Below the pieces are notes generated by a model. That model saw only the letters and a program-made list of their open reading frames with translations. It was not told the DNA's origin and did not search any database. From NCBI GenBank assembly GCA_016284295.1, contig JAEEOP010000034.1, positions 1 through 64,000 of the forward strand: a DNA stretch of 64,000 nt. Direction: 5' to 3'. The position numbers were made by a program, and so were the translations under genes. This DNA comes from Methanomassiliicoccaceae archaeon. GTDB taxonomy: Archaea > Thermoplasmatota > Thermoplasmata > Methanomassiliicoccales > Methanomethylophilaceae. Positions 25,840 to 33,981 of this stretch are shown here, one piece after another. Each line of letters opens with the position of its first letter. The first letter of the stretch is position 1.

Positions 25840-26673
25840 TCAGAGTCCGGCCATCTTCTTCAGCATCCCGAAGTCGAACCCGTCGTCCTTCGCGTGAGAA
25901 ATCATCTCGTCCAGGTTGGCGAGGAACGCGGAATGGATGTCATCGCCCTCCAGCTTGCCCTCGCTCGACGACAGGGAATCCTCTTCGGGGAACCTGAGGT
26001 ACTCGTACCTGAGGACTCCGAGGCACTTCATGCCTGTCAGATCCTCGATCCTCTTCAATGCGGGGGCTAGAATGGAACCGTCTCCCCTGAACCTGTTGAT
26101 GATGAACCCCTTGAGCTGAGGCTTCAGCTCGTCGGGTATGAGCCTCCATGTCCCGTATATCGCTGCGAACACGCCGCCCCTCTCTATGTCTCCCACCAGA
26201 ACGGCGGGTACGCCGGTCGCTCTCATCAGACCGACGTTGGCGATGTCCGTCGCCATGAGGTTGAGCTCTACCGGGGAGCCGGAACCCTCGCACAGGAGCA
26301 TCTGATGCCTTTCGGACATCCTCGCGTAGGCGGCCTTCACGTCCTCCATGACCTTGGTGCGGTCCATCGGATGATCTTTGGTGATGTCCATGGCGGGCTT
26401 GCCGTTGAGGACCAGCTGCATCACACCTTTCCCGGAGGGTTTCAGGAGCACGGGGTTCATATCCGTCTCCGGCTCGATCCCTGCAGCCCTGGCCTGGAAC
26501 GCCTGGCCTATGCCTATCTCGCCGCCGTCCTTCGTGGCGATGGAGTTCAGCGAGAGGTTGGATCCTTTGAAGGGCGCGACGTCTATCCCCTCGTTGCTGA
26601 AGTATCTGCACATCATGGCGCACACTGTGGTCTTGCCTGCTCCGGAGGAGGTTCCCAGGAAGAGTATGCTCAT
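25840..26673 (-). CDS. CobQ/CbiP-like P-loop protein lacking the glutamine amidotransferase domain
   Basis: This 277-aa protein matches the N-terminal ATPase half of cobyric acid synthase: P-loop LGTSSGAGKTTV, FKGSNLSLNSI, EIGIGQAFQARAAG, MNPVLLKPSG, and LLCEGSGSPVELNL. The C-terminal class I amidotransferase domain present in its neighbour at 26670 is missing; instead about 50 acidic residues follow. It overlaps that neighbour by four bases. It may act with it as a heteromer, or serve a different amide-forming or chelatase-like step. Function is not assigned. Confidence 0.75.
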   Translation of the reverse strand: MSILFLGTSSGAGKTTVCAMMCRYFSNEGIDVAPFKGSNLSLNSIATKDGGEIGIGQAFQARAAGIEPETDMNPVLLKPSGKGVMQLVLNGKPAMDITKDHPMDRTKVMEDVKAAYARMSERHQMLLCEGSGSPVELNLMATDIANVGLMRATGVPAVLVGDIERGGVFAAIYGTWRLIPDELKPQLKGFIINRFRGDGSILAPALKRIEDLTGMKCLGVLRYEYLRFPEEDSLSSSEGKLEGDDIHSAFLANLDEMISHAKDDGFDFGMLKKMAGL

Positions 26674-28490
26674 TCCCTCACCCCCGCGATGTCCAGCAGC
26701 TTCTCCACGTCCATGTTGCTCCCGAACACGTCCGCAAGTTTGTCGAGGTTCTCTTCCAGGACCTCGTCGTAGTCGCAGCCGGCCTCGGCATCGATTGGCT
26801 TACCGTCGTGCTTGACGAAGGACAGGAAGTATCTCCTGAACGCGGGCTTGTCGAATATCCCGTGCTGGTAGGTACCGAAAGTGAGCTCGTCCTCGCGGAC
26901 GGAGCCTTCCGGCTCGGGATCCGCATGGAATCTGTCAAGCATGACCAATGGCTTCTCGTTGACCTCGGACATGCCCATGTGCAGCTCGTATCCTGTTATG
27001 GCCCCGCCGTCGCCGACAGCAAGCTTTCCTTCGTTCTGGATGATGCGCTTGGTGTACTCCCCGAAGGATGTGGTGTTGTCGAAGAATCCCAATCCCTCGT
27101 GCACCGCAGGCTTGCCGTTCTCTATCCCGTTGGAATCGTCCAGGGTCCTGCCCATCATCTGGTAGCCTCCGCAGATACCTGCGATCGGGATTTTCTTCCA
27201 CAGCCCCTTGATCGCATCGAACAGGCCGTTCTCCTTCATCCAGATCAGGTCGGACACGGTGTTCTTCGTTCCGGGCATGACTATCGCGTCCACGCCTGCC
27301 AGGTCCTCGGGCTTCTCCACATAGACCACCGACACATTCTCCAAAAGGAGCGGGTCCAGGTCAGTGAAGTTCGCCATGCGGGGGAACCTTATCGCTCCGA
27401 TGCGCGACTGGCCCTCTCCCTTGGAGCGCACTCCGCGGAGGGCCTCCGAATCCTCGCTGGGGAGGACGACGTCGGCATGCGGAATGATTCCTATGACCGG
27501 TATCCCTGTGAGTTCCTCCAGCTTGTCCGCTCCGGGACGGAGGTTCTCGGTGTTGCCCCTGACGTTGTTCAGTATGATCCCTTTGATGCGCTTCCTGTCC
27601 TTCTCGGGGATCAGCTCCACAGTGCCGATGGCGTATGCGAAGGATCCTCCCCATTCCACGTTGACCACAAGAATCACGTTGGCGTCGGCTATGTCCGCTG
27701 CGCGCATGTTGGCAATATCCTTGTCGTAGATGTTGATCTCCGCAGGGGATCCCGCCCCCTCCATGACGACGCAGTCGTACCTGTCCTTCAGGAATTCGAC
27801 ATGCTCCTTGACGATGCCGATCCCGGGGCCGGGCACGAACTCGTTGTAGTATCCGTCGACGTCGTAGTCGGCGAAGGGCTTTCCGCAGACCATGACCTGC
27901 GATATGGTGTCCCCTTTGGGTTTCAGAAGGATGGGGTTCATGTGCGCATCCGGGTTGGTGAGCCCGGCGGCCTTGGCCTGTAGCACCTGTATCATGGCGA
28001 TCTCAGCGCCGTGGCGGGTGACCTTGGAGTTGAGGCTCATGTTCTGGGATTTGAACGGCGCTACCAGGTATCCCTTCCTGTGAAGGATCCTGCATATGGC
28101 AGCGACGGTGACCGATTTGCCTGCATCGGATGTCGCGCCGACCACCATCATGGCCTTCCCCTTCTTCCAGAACCTCTTCTTGGCCTCGATGAAGATGTCG
28201 TCGAACCTGGGGTCCTTGGCGTCCTTGATGCCCAGGCGCTCTATCTCCGAATAGATGAACTTCACGACGGGGGTCCTGTGGATGAACAGGCAGTCGGAGC
28301 AGTTCCAGACCGGTCCGTGCCTCCCCTGGAGCTCCCAGCCGAAGGTGGTGTCGTTGCATGGGAAGAATGGGCAGTAGCAGAAGGAGCAGTCCTGTCCGCT
28401 GAAGTGCGCAGGATGGTACGGACAGTTCCTGTCCGGTCCGAGCCAGCCCCTCTGTATCTCTTCGTTCACCTTCTTGACGATCTTCTCCAT
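26670..28490 (-). CDS. cbiP: Cobyric acid synthase with N-terminal Cys-rich domain
   Basis: CbiP/CobQ amidates adenosyl-cobyrinic acid a,c-diamide with glutamine. This 606-aa protein has three parts: an N-terminal Cys-rich domain (residues about 15-95, CPYHPAHFSGQDCSFCYCPFFPC, then WNCSDCLFIHR), the ATPase domain with P-loop VGATSDAGKSVTV and FKSQNMSLNS, and a C-terminal class I amidotransferase with nucleophile Cys in IAGICGGYQMMG and a late His in YQHGIFD. The Cys-rich module occurs fused or adjacent to cobalamin genes in methanogens. Corrinoid demand is high here because of the methyltransferases. Confidence 0.9.
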   Translation of the reverse strand: MEKIVKKVNEEIQRGWLGPDRNCPYHPAHFSGQDCSFCYCPFFPCNDTTFGWELQGRHGPVWNCSDCLFIHRTPVVKFIYSEIERLGIKDAKDPRFDDIFIEAKKRFWKKGKAMMVVGATSDAGKSVTVAAICRILHRKGYLVAPFKSQNMSLNSKVTRHGAEIAMIQVLQAKAAGLTNPDAHMNPILLKPKGDTISQVMVCGKPFADYDVDGYYNEFVPGPGIGIVKEHVEFLKDRYDCVVMEGAGSPAEINIYDKDIANMRAADIADANVILVVNVEWGGSFAYAIGTVELIPEKDRKRIKGIILNNVRGNTENLRPGADKLEELTGIPVIGIIPHADVVLPSEDSEALRGVRSKGEGQSRIGAIRFPRMANFTDLDPLLLENVSVVYVEKPEDLAGVDAIVMPGTKNTVSDLIWMKENGLFDAIKGLWKKIPIAGICGGYQMMGRTLDDSNGIENGKPAVHEGLGFFDNTTSFGEYTKRIIQNEGKLAVGDGGAITGYELHMGMSEVNEKPLVMLDRFHADPEPEGSVREDELTFGTYQHGIFDKPAFRRYFLSFVKHDGKPIDAEAGCDYDEVLEENLDKLADVFGSNMDVEKLLDIAGVRE

Positions 28491-28586
28491 TCTATCGGAT
28501 GGATGTATCTGCGAACATGCTAAAAACGGTTATGTCGGCCGTCTGCGGGCGCCCTGGGTCGCTTCGCATGCATTGCCCGGAGGGCA

Positions 28587-28622
28587 TCCACTTTCGGCCA
28601 CCCCCTTGTTCGCTTAATATAC
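28587..28622 (+). promoter_or_regulatory. 24-base upstream element plus TATA box of yhaO-yhaN
   Basis: The element at 28587-28610 reads TCCACTTTCGG, then C, then CACCCCCTTGTT. It is followed two bases later by the TATA-like CTTAATATAC (28613-28622). The same element with one change occurs before hjc at 44312. A GCGGTGG sequence is also shared between the two leaders. It is a candidate regulator or transcription-factor-B site. Confidence 0.65.
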
Positions 28623-28643
28623 TCACTCAGCGGTGGTTCATCG

Positions 28644-29825
28644 ATGGGAAACGAATTCACTTTCATTCACTGCGCGGACCTCCATCTGGGGTCCCGCTTC
28701 AAGGGCCTCGGGACGACCGACAGGGCCTTGGCCGAGTCAATGAGGCGTTCGGTCATGGAGTCCTTCGGACGCATCGTGGACATCGCGCTGAAGAGGCATG
28801 CCGATGCGATGGTCATATCCGGGGACATATTCGATGACAGCAATGAGCTGCCGTCCACACGCATGTGGTTCTCGGAGCAGCTCAGGAGGCTGGGCATCCC
28901 GGTATTCATCTGCAGGGGGAACCACGACAGCCGCACCTCGTGGGACGACGCCATCCCCTATCCGGACAATGTACATGAGTTCGGAACCGAGCCGGAGAGG
29001 TTCCCCGTAGGGGACAGGGCGGAGGTCGTGGGGATCAGCTATTCAACACCGCATGAGCAGAGGAACCTGGCCGCGATGCTTACGGGTTCTCCGGACCGCT
29101 TCACGATCGGCTGCGTGCACTGCGACATAGATTCCGTATCGGAGGGATACTCGTACGCCCCATGCTCCGTGGGCGACCTTGTCGGGAAAGGAGTCGACTA
29201 TTGGGCGCTCGGGCACATCCACAAGAGGAACGTCGTCTCGTCGAACCCGTACATCGTCTACCCGGGGAACATCCAGGGCAGGAGCTTCAAGGAGTCCGGC
29301 CAGAAGGGCGCATACCTGGTGACGGTGGCCTCGGGGAGGGTGTCAGCGATGGAGTTCATTCCCACTCAGACGTACGTCTGGGAGAATCCCGTGGTGGACA
29401 TCACGGGCAGATCCCTGACCGATGTGGTGCAGACCTTGTCCAGATCGGTACACGGGAAGACCGTATGCAGGATCACCTTCAAGGGATCCGGCCCGCTGGA
29501 CAGGATGCTCAGGACAAGCCCCGAGGAGGTCCGGAAGGCGATCGCGGATTCCACCGGCGCAGTCGTGTCCGAGATGGTCGTCCAGACATCGCCGGAGATC
29601 GACCTGGAATCGATGGCGGGACGCGGGGATGTGGTGTCGTCGATGATCGCCAGCGGGCGCAGGATAGAGAGCATGCCCACGGGGGAGATCATAGACATCA
29701 TCTGCCGCAATAGGAATCTGGCCCAATATAGGGACGTGTTCGAGGGCATGACCGAAGAGGACATTCGTTCATTGGTCACCGACGCCCTGAAGGGCTGCAT
29801 CGCAAGGCTGGAGGCGTCGGAATGA
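28644..29825 (+). CDS. YhaO/Mre11-like DNA repair nuclease
   Basis: This 393-aa calcineurin-type phosphoesterase has the metal motifs in order: CADLHLGS, SGDIFDD, CRGNHDS, CVHCD and LGHIHKR. That set defines SbcD/Mre11/YhaO nucleases acting on DNA ends. The C-terminal 150 residues (MEFIPTQTYVWENP onward) form the capping region seen in YhaO. It overlaps the SMC-like ATPase gene by four bases, as yhaO and yhaN do in Bacillus. Confidence 0.9.
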   Translation: MGNEFTFIHCADLHLGSRFKGLGTTDRALAESMRRSVMESFGRIVDIALKRHADAMVISGDIFDDSNELPSTRMWFSEQLRRLGIPVFICRGNHDSRTSWDDAIPYPDNVHEFGTEPERFPVGDRAEVVGISYSTPHEQRNLAAMLTGSPDRFTIGCVHCDIDSVSEGYSYAPCSVGDLVGKGVDYWALGHIHKRNVVSSNPYIVYPGNIQGRSFKESGQKGAYLVTVASGRVSAMEFIPTQTYVWENPVVDITGRSLTDVVQTLSRSVHGKTVCRITFKGSGPLDRMLRTSPEEVRKAIADSTGAVVSEMVVQTSPEIDLESMAGRGDVVSSMIASGRRIESMPTGEIIDIICRNRNLAQYRDVFEGMTEEDIRSLVTDALKGCIARLEASE

Positions 29826-31933
29826 GGATCAGAGGCATCCATATCGACGTCTTCGGCGGGCTCAGGGAGAGGGATCTCGAGCTCGGCCCTGGACTGAACG
29901 TCTTCTACGGCCCGAACGAGTCTGGGAAGACCACGGTCATGGAGTTCGTCAGGACGGTCCTGGTCCCATCCAACAAGCGCAACCTGTACCCGGAGCGCAG
30001 CAAGAAGGACTCCGGGTCGATCACCTATGAGGACGGCGGATCCCAGAAGACCCTGGTGCTCGACCGTGGTTCGGTGTCCGGCGAGGTCCCGGATTGCGTA
30101 AGCGGGCTGGACCCGGAACTGTACCGTTCCGTTTTCGCCATGGACCTGAACGGGCTGAACGACATGGCCCCAGTGGCCGATGACGAGATCAGGTCCAGAT
30201 TCCTCACGGTCCCCGGCGGGGATAGGGTCCCCGCTCTGTTGGAGTCGATCGAGGACGACGTTTCCGGCATAGCAGGCAAGACCGCTGCATCAAAATCGGA
30301 GCTCAATGCCAACCGCGGCGAGCTGAATTCACTTTATTCAAGGATAGCCGAGCTGCGCTCCAAAGCGGAATCGTATTCGGAGCTCAAAGCGAAGGAGGCG
30401 GAGCTGGAGGAGGAGCTGAGGTCCATCTCGGAATCCAACGGCTCCGCACAGGAGAACAACGAGTTGTATGCGAGGGTGGAATCACAGAGGCCCGCCTTCG
30501 CGCAGCTGGCAGACCTGAAATCCAGACGTGCCCAGCTGTCATCAGGCGTCACCGTCAGCCAGGAGGAGAAGGAGACCTACTCCCGTCTCTCCGGGGATGT
30601 CGCCGAGAGGAGCTCATCCTACAACGCGGTGAACGAATCCAGGAAGGACCTTCTTAAGAAGTTCCCCGGCGGGGATGATTCTATAGCAAGATCCAACAGG
30701 GATGCGGTCAGGGGAGTCCTCGACCGCAGGTCGGAGTACATGAGCAGGCGCAGCAGGCCGCTGGAGGTAAAGCAGCCGCCTTCCAAGATCCGCCTTCCGC
30801 TCACCGTAATCCTCCTGGCGGCTGCTGTGGCCTCCTTCGTCCTGATCCCGGGGGACGTCATCGTCAGGGCGACGGCATCTGCGGTTCTGGTGGCAGCTGC
30901 GGCAGGTGCGTTCCTGCTGCTCAAAGGTGGCCATACGTCCGACTCGGGTAACGCCGCATGGCTCCAAAGGTATGAATCTGAGGTCTCCTCAGTGGCAGGC
31001 AGATGCGGCATCCAGCCGTCCTCCACAGAGCGTCAGCTCGAGGTCCTGTCCGATATGGAATCCTCCATGAGTGGATTGGATGCGCTGAAGGGCAGTCTGA
31101 ACGAGTGCAGGATGGAGAAGATGTCCGCCGAGAACAGGCTGCTCGGGTTCCTGACCAGGTTCGGCGGGGAGGAAGGCTATCGCAAGGCTGTCAGGGATTC
31201 GGAGGAGTTGGCCAGGGTGGATTCTGCAATATACTCGGTGCGCAAGGGGATATCCGATTCGGGTTTCGACCCCGACAGTCCTCTTCCGGAGGTCAGCAGG
31301 GTAGATGTGGACCAGGCCCGTGGGGCCGACACCGGCAGAGAGCTCGGAGCTCTGCGCGAGAGGATGAAGGCGGTCCTGGACACCGACGAGCTGGACTCCT
31401 GCATAGACAGGTGCTACATGCTCCGCAGGGACCAGCAGAACATACTTCGCAGGGGTGCCGTGGCGATGCTTTCATCGGCCATCGTCCAGGAGGCATGCGA
31501 CGGGCAGTACTCCGAGGTGCGTCCGGGCGTGGTCAGCACCGCTGACAGGTATCTGGGCATGATGACGATGGACTCTTATCATCTGGACACCGATCCTCGC
31601 AGCAAGACCATCCAGGTCGTGTCCGGCGGCGTGATCAAAGGCCCCAAGCAATGGAGCACAGGGCTCCGCGCGCAGGTGATGCTGTCGATAAAGTTGGCCG
31701 TGGCCAAGGAACTGGGCTCCGGCGAGGTCCCGGTGCTGCTGGACGACGTGCTGCTCCCGTTCGATTCGGAACGCAAGGACGGGGCATGCCGTGCGCTGGT
31801 GCAGGTCTCGAAGGAGATGCAGATCCTCCTGTTCACATGCGACGAACGCATCGCCAGCAAATTGGGCGGTTCGGAGGACGTCAGCATCATTCGCATGCGG
31901 CCTGAACGATGTTACACTCTTTTTATATATTAA
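29822..31933 (+). CDS. YhaN-like SMC/Rad50-type ATPase
   Basis: This 703-aa ATPase starts with IDVFGGLRERDLELGPGLNVFYGPNESGKTT (Walker A, residues about 30-38; split here only for reading) and ends with the ABC half LLDDVLLPFDSERKDGACRAL. Long coiled coils flank a central hydrophobic pair (about residues 320-370: TVILLAAAVASFVLIP and ASAVLVAAAAGAFLLL), as in membrane-linked YhaN. It is shorter than typical bacterial YhaN. It works with the nuclease encoded just before it. Confidence 0.88.
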   Translation: MRIRGIHIDVFGGLRERDLELGPGLNVFYGPNESGKTTVMEFVRTVLVPSNKRNLYPERSKKDSGSITYEDGGSQKTLVLDRGSVSGEVPDCVSGLDPELYRSVFAMDLNGLNDMAPVADDEIRSRFLTVPGGDRVPALLESIEDDVSGIAGKTAASKSELNANRGELNSLYSRIAELRSKAESYSELKAKEAELEEELRSISESNGSAQENNELYARVESQRPAFAQLADLKSRRAQLSSGVTVSQEEKETYSRLSGDVAERSSSYNAVNESRKDLLKKFPGGDDSIARSNRDAVRGVLDRRSEYMSRRSRPLEVKQPPSKIRLPLTVILLAAAVASFVLIPGDVIVRATASAVLVAAAAGAFLLLKGGHTSDSGNAAWLQRYESEVSSVAGRCGIQPSSTERQLEVLSDMESSMSGLDALKGSLNECRMEKMSAENRLLGFLTRFGGEEGYRKAVRDSEELARVDSAIYSVRKGISDSGFDPDSPLPEVSRVDVDQARGADTGRELGALRERMKAVLDTDELDSCIDRCYMLRRDQQNILRRGAVAMLSSAIVQEACDGQYSEVRPGVVSTADRYLGMMTMDSYHLDTDPRSKTIQVVSGGVIKGPKQWSTGLRAQVMLSIKLAVAKELGSGEVPVLLDDVLLPFDSERKDGACRALVQVSKEMQILLFTCDERIASKLGGSEDVSIIRMRPERCYTLFIY

Positions 31934-32167
31934 TTAGAAAATGTGGGAGCAGGGAGCACTGAGTTCCCTGTTCACACATACAATATCACGATCATCACTC
32001 GTCATATGACGAACATCCTGAGGATCCGGGCAACGGAGCGCCGACCCGACAAAGATGAGGTCCATCGGGATTTGGTTAAAATTGGGCGCGGCCGGATGGA
32101 AGCGGGCCGCGTAGGGATGCGCAGAGCAGGGACGATAGTTCTCCGAAAAACCCCATGGAGGGTATAA
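31934..32167. promoter_or_regulatory. Gap upstream of dnaG with a weak hairpin
   Basis: An inverted repeat CAGGGA-n9-TCCCTG (31950-31970) follows the yhaN stop and may terminate that transcript. GGAGGGTATAA before the dnaG ATG provides the ribosome-binding site. I see no gene in the remainder. Confidence 0.45.
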
Positions 32168-33976
32168 ATGAACATTGATCCCAATGCAACGAAGTATATG
32201 GTGAAGGCGAAGATCAGCGCTGACGGCGTCATTGACAGACCCGATGTCGTCGGAGCGATCTTCGGACAGACGGAAGGACTCCTCGGAGACGAACTGGACC
32301 TCAGGGACCTGCAGAAATCCGGAAGGATCGGAAGGATCGAGGTGGAGACCGTCACCAAGGGCGGGAAGTCCGAGGGAATCATCTACATGTCATCGAGCCT
32401 GGACCAGGTCGAGACCGTCATCCTCGCATCCGCTCTCGAGACCGTCGACCGCGTAGGGCCCTGCAAGGCATCCGTTCATGTTTTAGGAATCGAGGATGTC
32501 CGTGTCACCAAGAGGGAGAAGGTCGTCGAGCGTGCCAAGGAGCTGCTCAACGAGCTCATGAAGCAGTCCGAGGGCTCAAGCACCAACCTGCTCAACAGCG
32601 TCAAGCAGAGCGTCCAGGTAGAGGAGATCACCACCTACGGACCCGACAGATGCCCCGCCGGACCCAACGTCAGGGATTCCGAGGCGATCATCATCGTCGA
32701 GGGCAGGTCCGATGTCCTCAACCTTCTCAAGGCCGGTATCAAGAACGCCATCGCAGTAGAGGGTACCAACATCCCCAAGACCGTCCAGGACCTCTCCAGA
32801 GAGAGGGTCGTTACGGCATTCACCGACGGCGACAGGGGAGGAGAGCTCATCCTCAGGGAGCTCTTCCAGGTCGCAGAGGTCGACTTCGTCGCCCGTGCAC
32901 CCCGCGCCCACGAGGTCGAGGAGCTGTCCGCTAAGCAGATCGTCAAGTGCCTCCGCAACAAGGTGCCTGGCGACCAGTACATGGAGATGAACAACCTCAG
33001 CTTCGAAGAGAGGTCCTTCGACGAGCTCGACAAGTTCGAGCCCGAGGGAGACTACAGGCGCGACAGGAGGGACCGTGACGACAGGCGCGAGGAGCGCCGC
33101 GACAGGAGGGACCGTGACGACAGGCGCGAGGAGCGCCGCGACAGGAGGGACCGTGACGACAGGCGCGAGGAGCGTTCAAGGGACCGCGATGAGCGCCGCA
33201 AGGAGCGTTTCAACAACGAGGCCCTCGACAAGTACAGGAAGAAGCGCGAGGAGCGCCAGGAGAGGGAGGAGAAGGAGCTCGAAGTGACCCCTGAACCCGC
33301 CAAGGAGACCCTGGAGGAGTTCCTCGAGGAGGAGCCCGAGGCACAGGAGCTCACCCCTGAGGAGACGGAGTTCGAGCAGGCTGCAAAGGATGCGGCAGAG
33401 GAACCCGCCGAAGAGCCTGTGGAGGAAGAGAAGCCCAAGAAGTCCACCAAGAGGAAGAAGGACGCTGAGGAGAAGCCCAAGAAGTCCACCAAGAGGAAGT
33501 CCAAGGCCGTAGAGGAAGCCCCAGAGGAGCCTGCTGCTGAGGAACCCGCTGAGGAACCCGCTGAAGAACCTGCAGAGGAACCGAAAGAGGAGCCTGCTGA
33601 GGAAGAGACCGTCGTCGAGAAGCCCAAGCCCAAAGCAAGGTCGCTCCGCGGCAAGAAGATCATCAGCGACAAGGTGCTGACCCCCGAGCAGGAGGCGTAT
33701 CGCGACATGCTGCTCGAGCTCTCCACCACACACAACGCCAACGTCCTCGATGCAGACAACAAGGTCATCAAGCAGGTGGCAGTCAAGAGCCTCGTCAACT
33801 CCCTGAAGGAGGACGGCGATGAGGTGTCCGCCATCGTGTTCGACGGAGTGATCTCCCAGAGGATCATCGACGTCTCATCGGACAAGGGAATCAAGATCGT
33901 CGTCGGAACCCGCAAGGGGAACATCTCCAAGATGCCTGCCGACGTCACGATCTGGACCAAGGAAGATCTCGTTTGA
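32168..33976 (+). CDS. dnaG: Archaeal DnaG primase / exosome-associated protein with charged repeat tail
   Basis: Archaeal DnaG has a bacterial-type Toprim domain and is a stable exosome subunit. Here the Toprim signature is AIIIVEGRSDVLNLLKAG with VVTAFTDGDRGGEL, at about residues 173-230. Core residues 1-300 are typical. At 602 aa it is longer than the usual 400-450 because of an insertion: an Arg/Asp-rich 13-residue repeat (bases 33061-33174), then a Lys/Glu/Pro-rich acidic stretch, before a conserved end (KKIISDKVLTPEQEAY to IWTKEDLV). The insertion is probably disordered and may bind RNA. The Lon-like gene follows after 5 bases. Confidence 0.92.
   Translation: MNIDPNATKYMVKAKISADGVIDRPDVVGAIFGQTEGLLGDELDLRDLQKSGRIGRIEVETVTKGGKSEGIIYMSSSLDQVETVILASALETVDRVGPCKASVHVLGIEDVRVTKREKVVERAKELLNELMKQSEGSSTNLLNSVKQSVQVEEITTYGPDRCPAGPNVRDSEAIIIVEGRSDVLNLLKAGIKNAIAVEGTNIPKTVQDLSRERVVTAFTDGDRGGELILRELFQVAEVDFVARAPRAHEVEELSAKQIVKCLRNKVPGDQYMEMNNLSFEERSFDELDKFEPEGDYRRDRRDRDDRREERRDRRDRDDRREERRDRRDRDDRREERSRDRDERRKERFNNEALDKYRKKREERQEREEKELEVTPEPAKETLEEFLEEEPEAQELTPEETEFEQAAKDAAEEPAEEPVEEEKPKKSTKRKKDAEEKPKKSTKRKSKAVEEAPEEPAAEEPAEEPAEEPAEEPKEEPAEEETVVEKPKPKARSLRGKKIISDKVLTPEQEAYRDMLLELSTTHNANVLDADNKVIKQVAVKSLVNSLKEDGDEVSAIVFDGVISQRIIDVSSDKGIKIVVGTRKGNISKMPADVTIWTKEDLV
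33061..33174 (+). repeat. Tandem 39-base repeat coding an Arg/Asp-rich 13-mer in dnaG
   Basis: The unit CGACAGGAGGGACCGTGACG plus 19 more bases occurs nearly three times in direct tandem (33061-33099, 33100-33138, 33139-33174) with no differences over the shared length. It encodes RRDRRDRDDRREE. Exact identity suggests recent expansion by slippage or unequal crossing-over. It is in frame with dnaG. Confidence 0.9.
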
Positions 33977-33981
33977 TACCC

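Noticed and set aside
26808-27983. Plus-strand frame of 391 codons within cbiP
   Set aside because: Antisense shadow; the minus-strand gene has complete cobyric acid synthase motifs.
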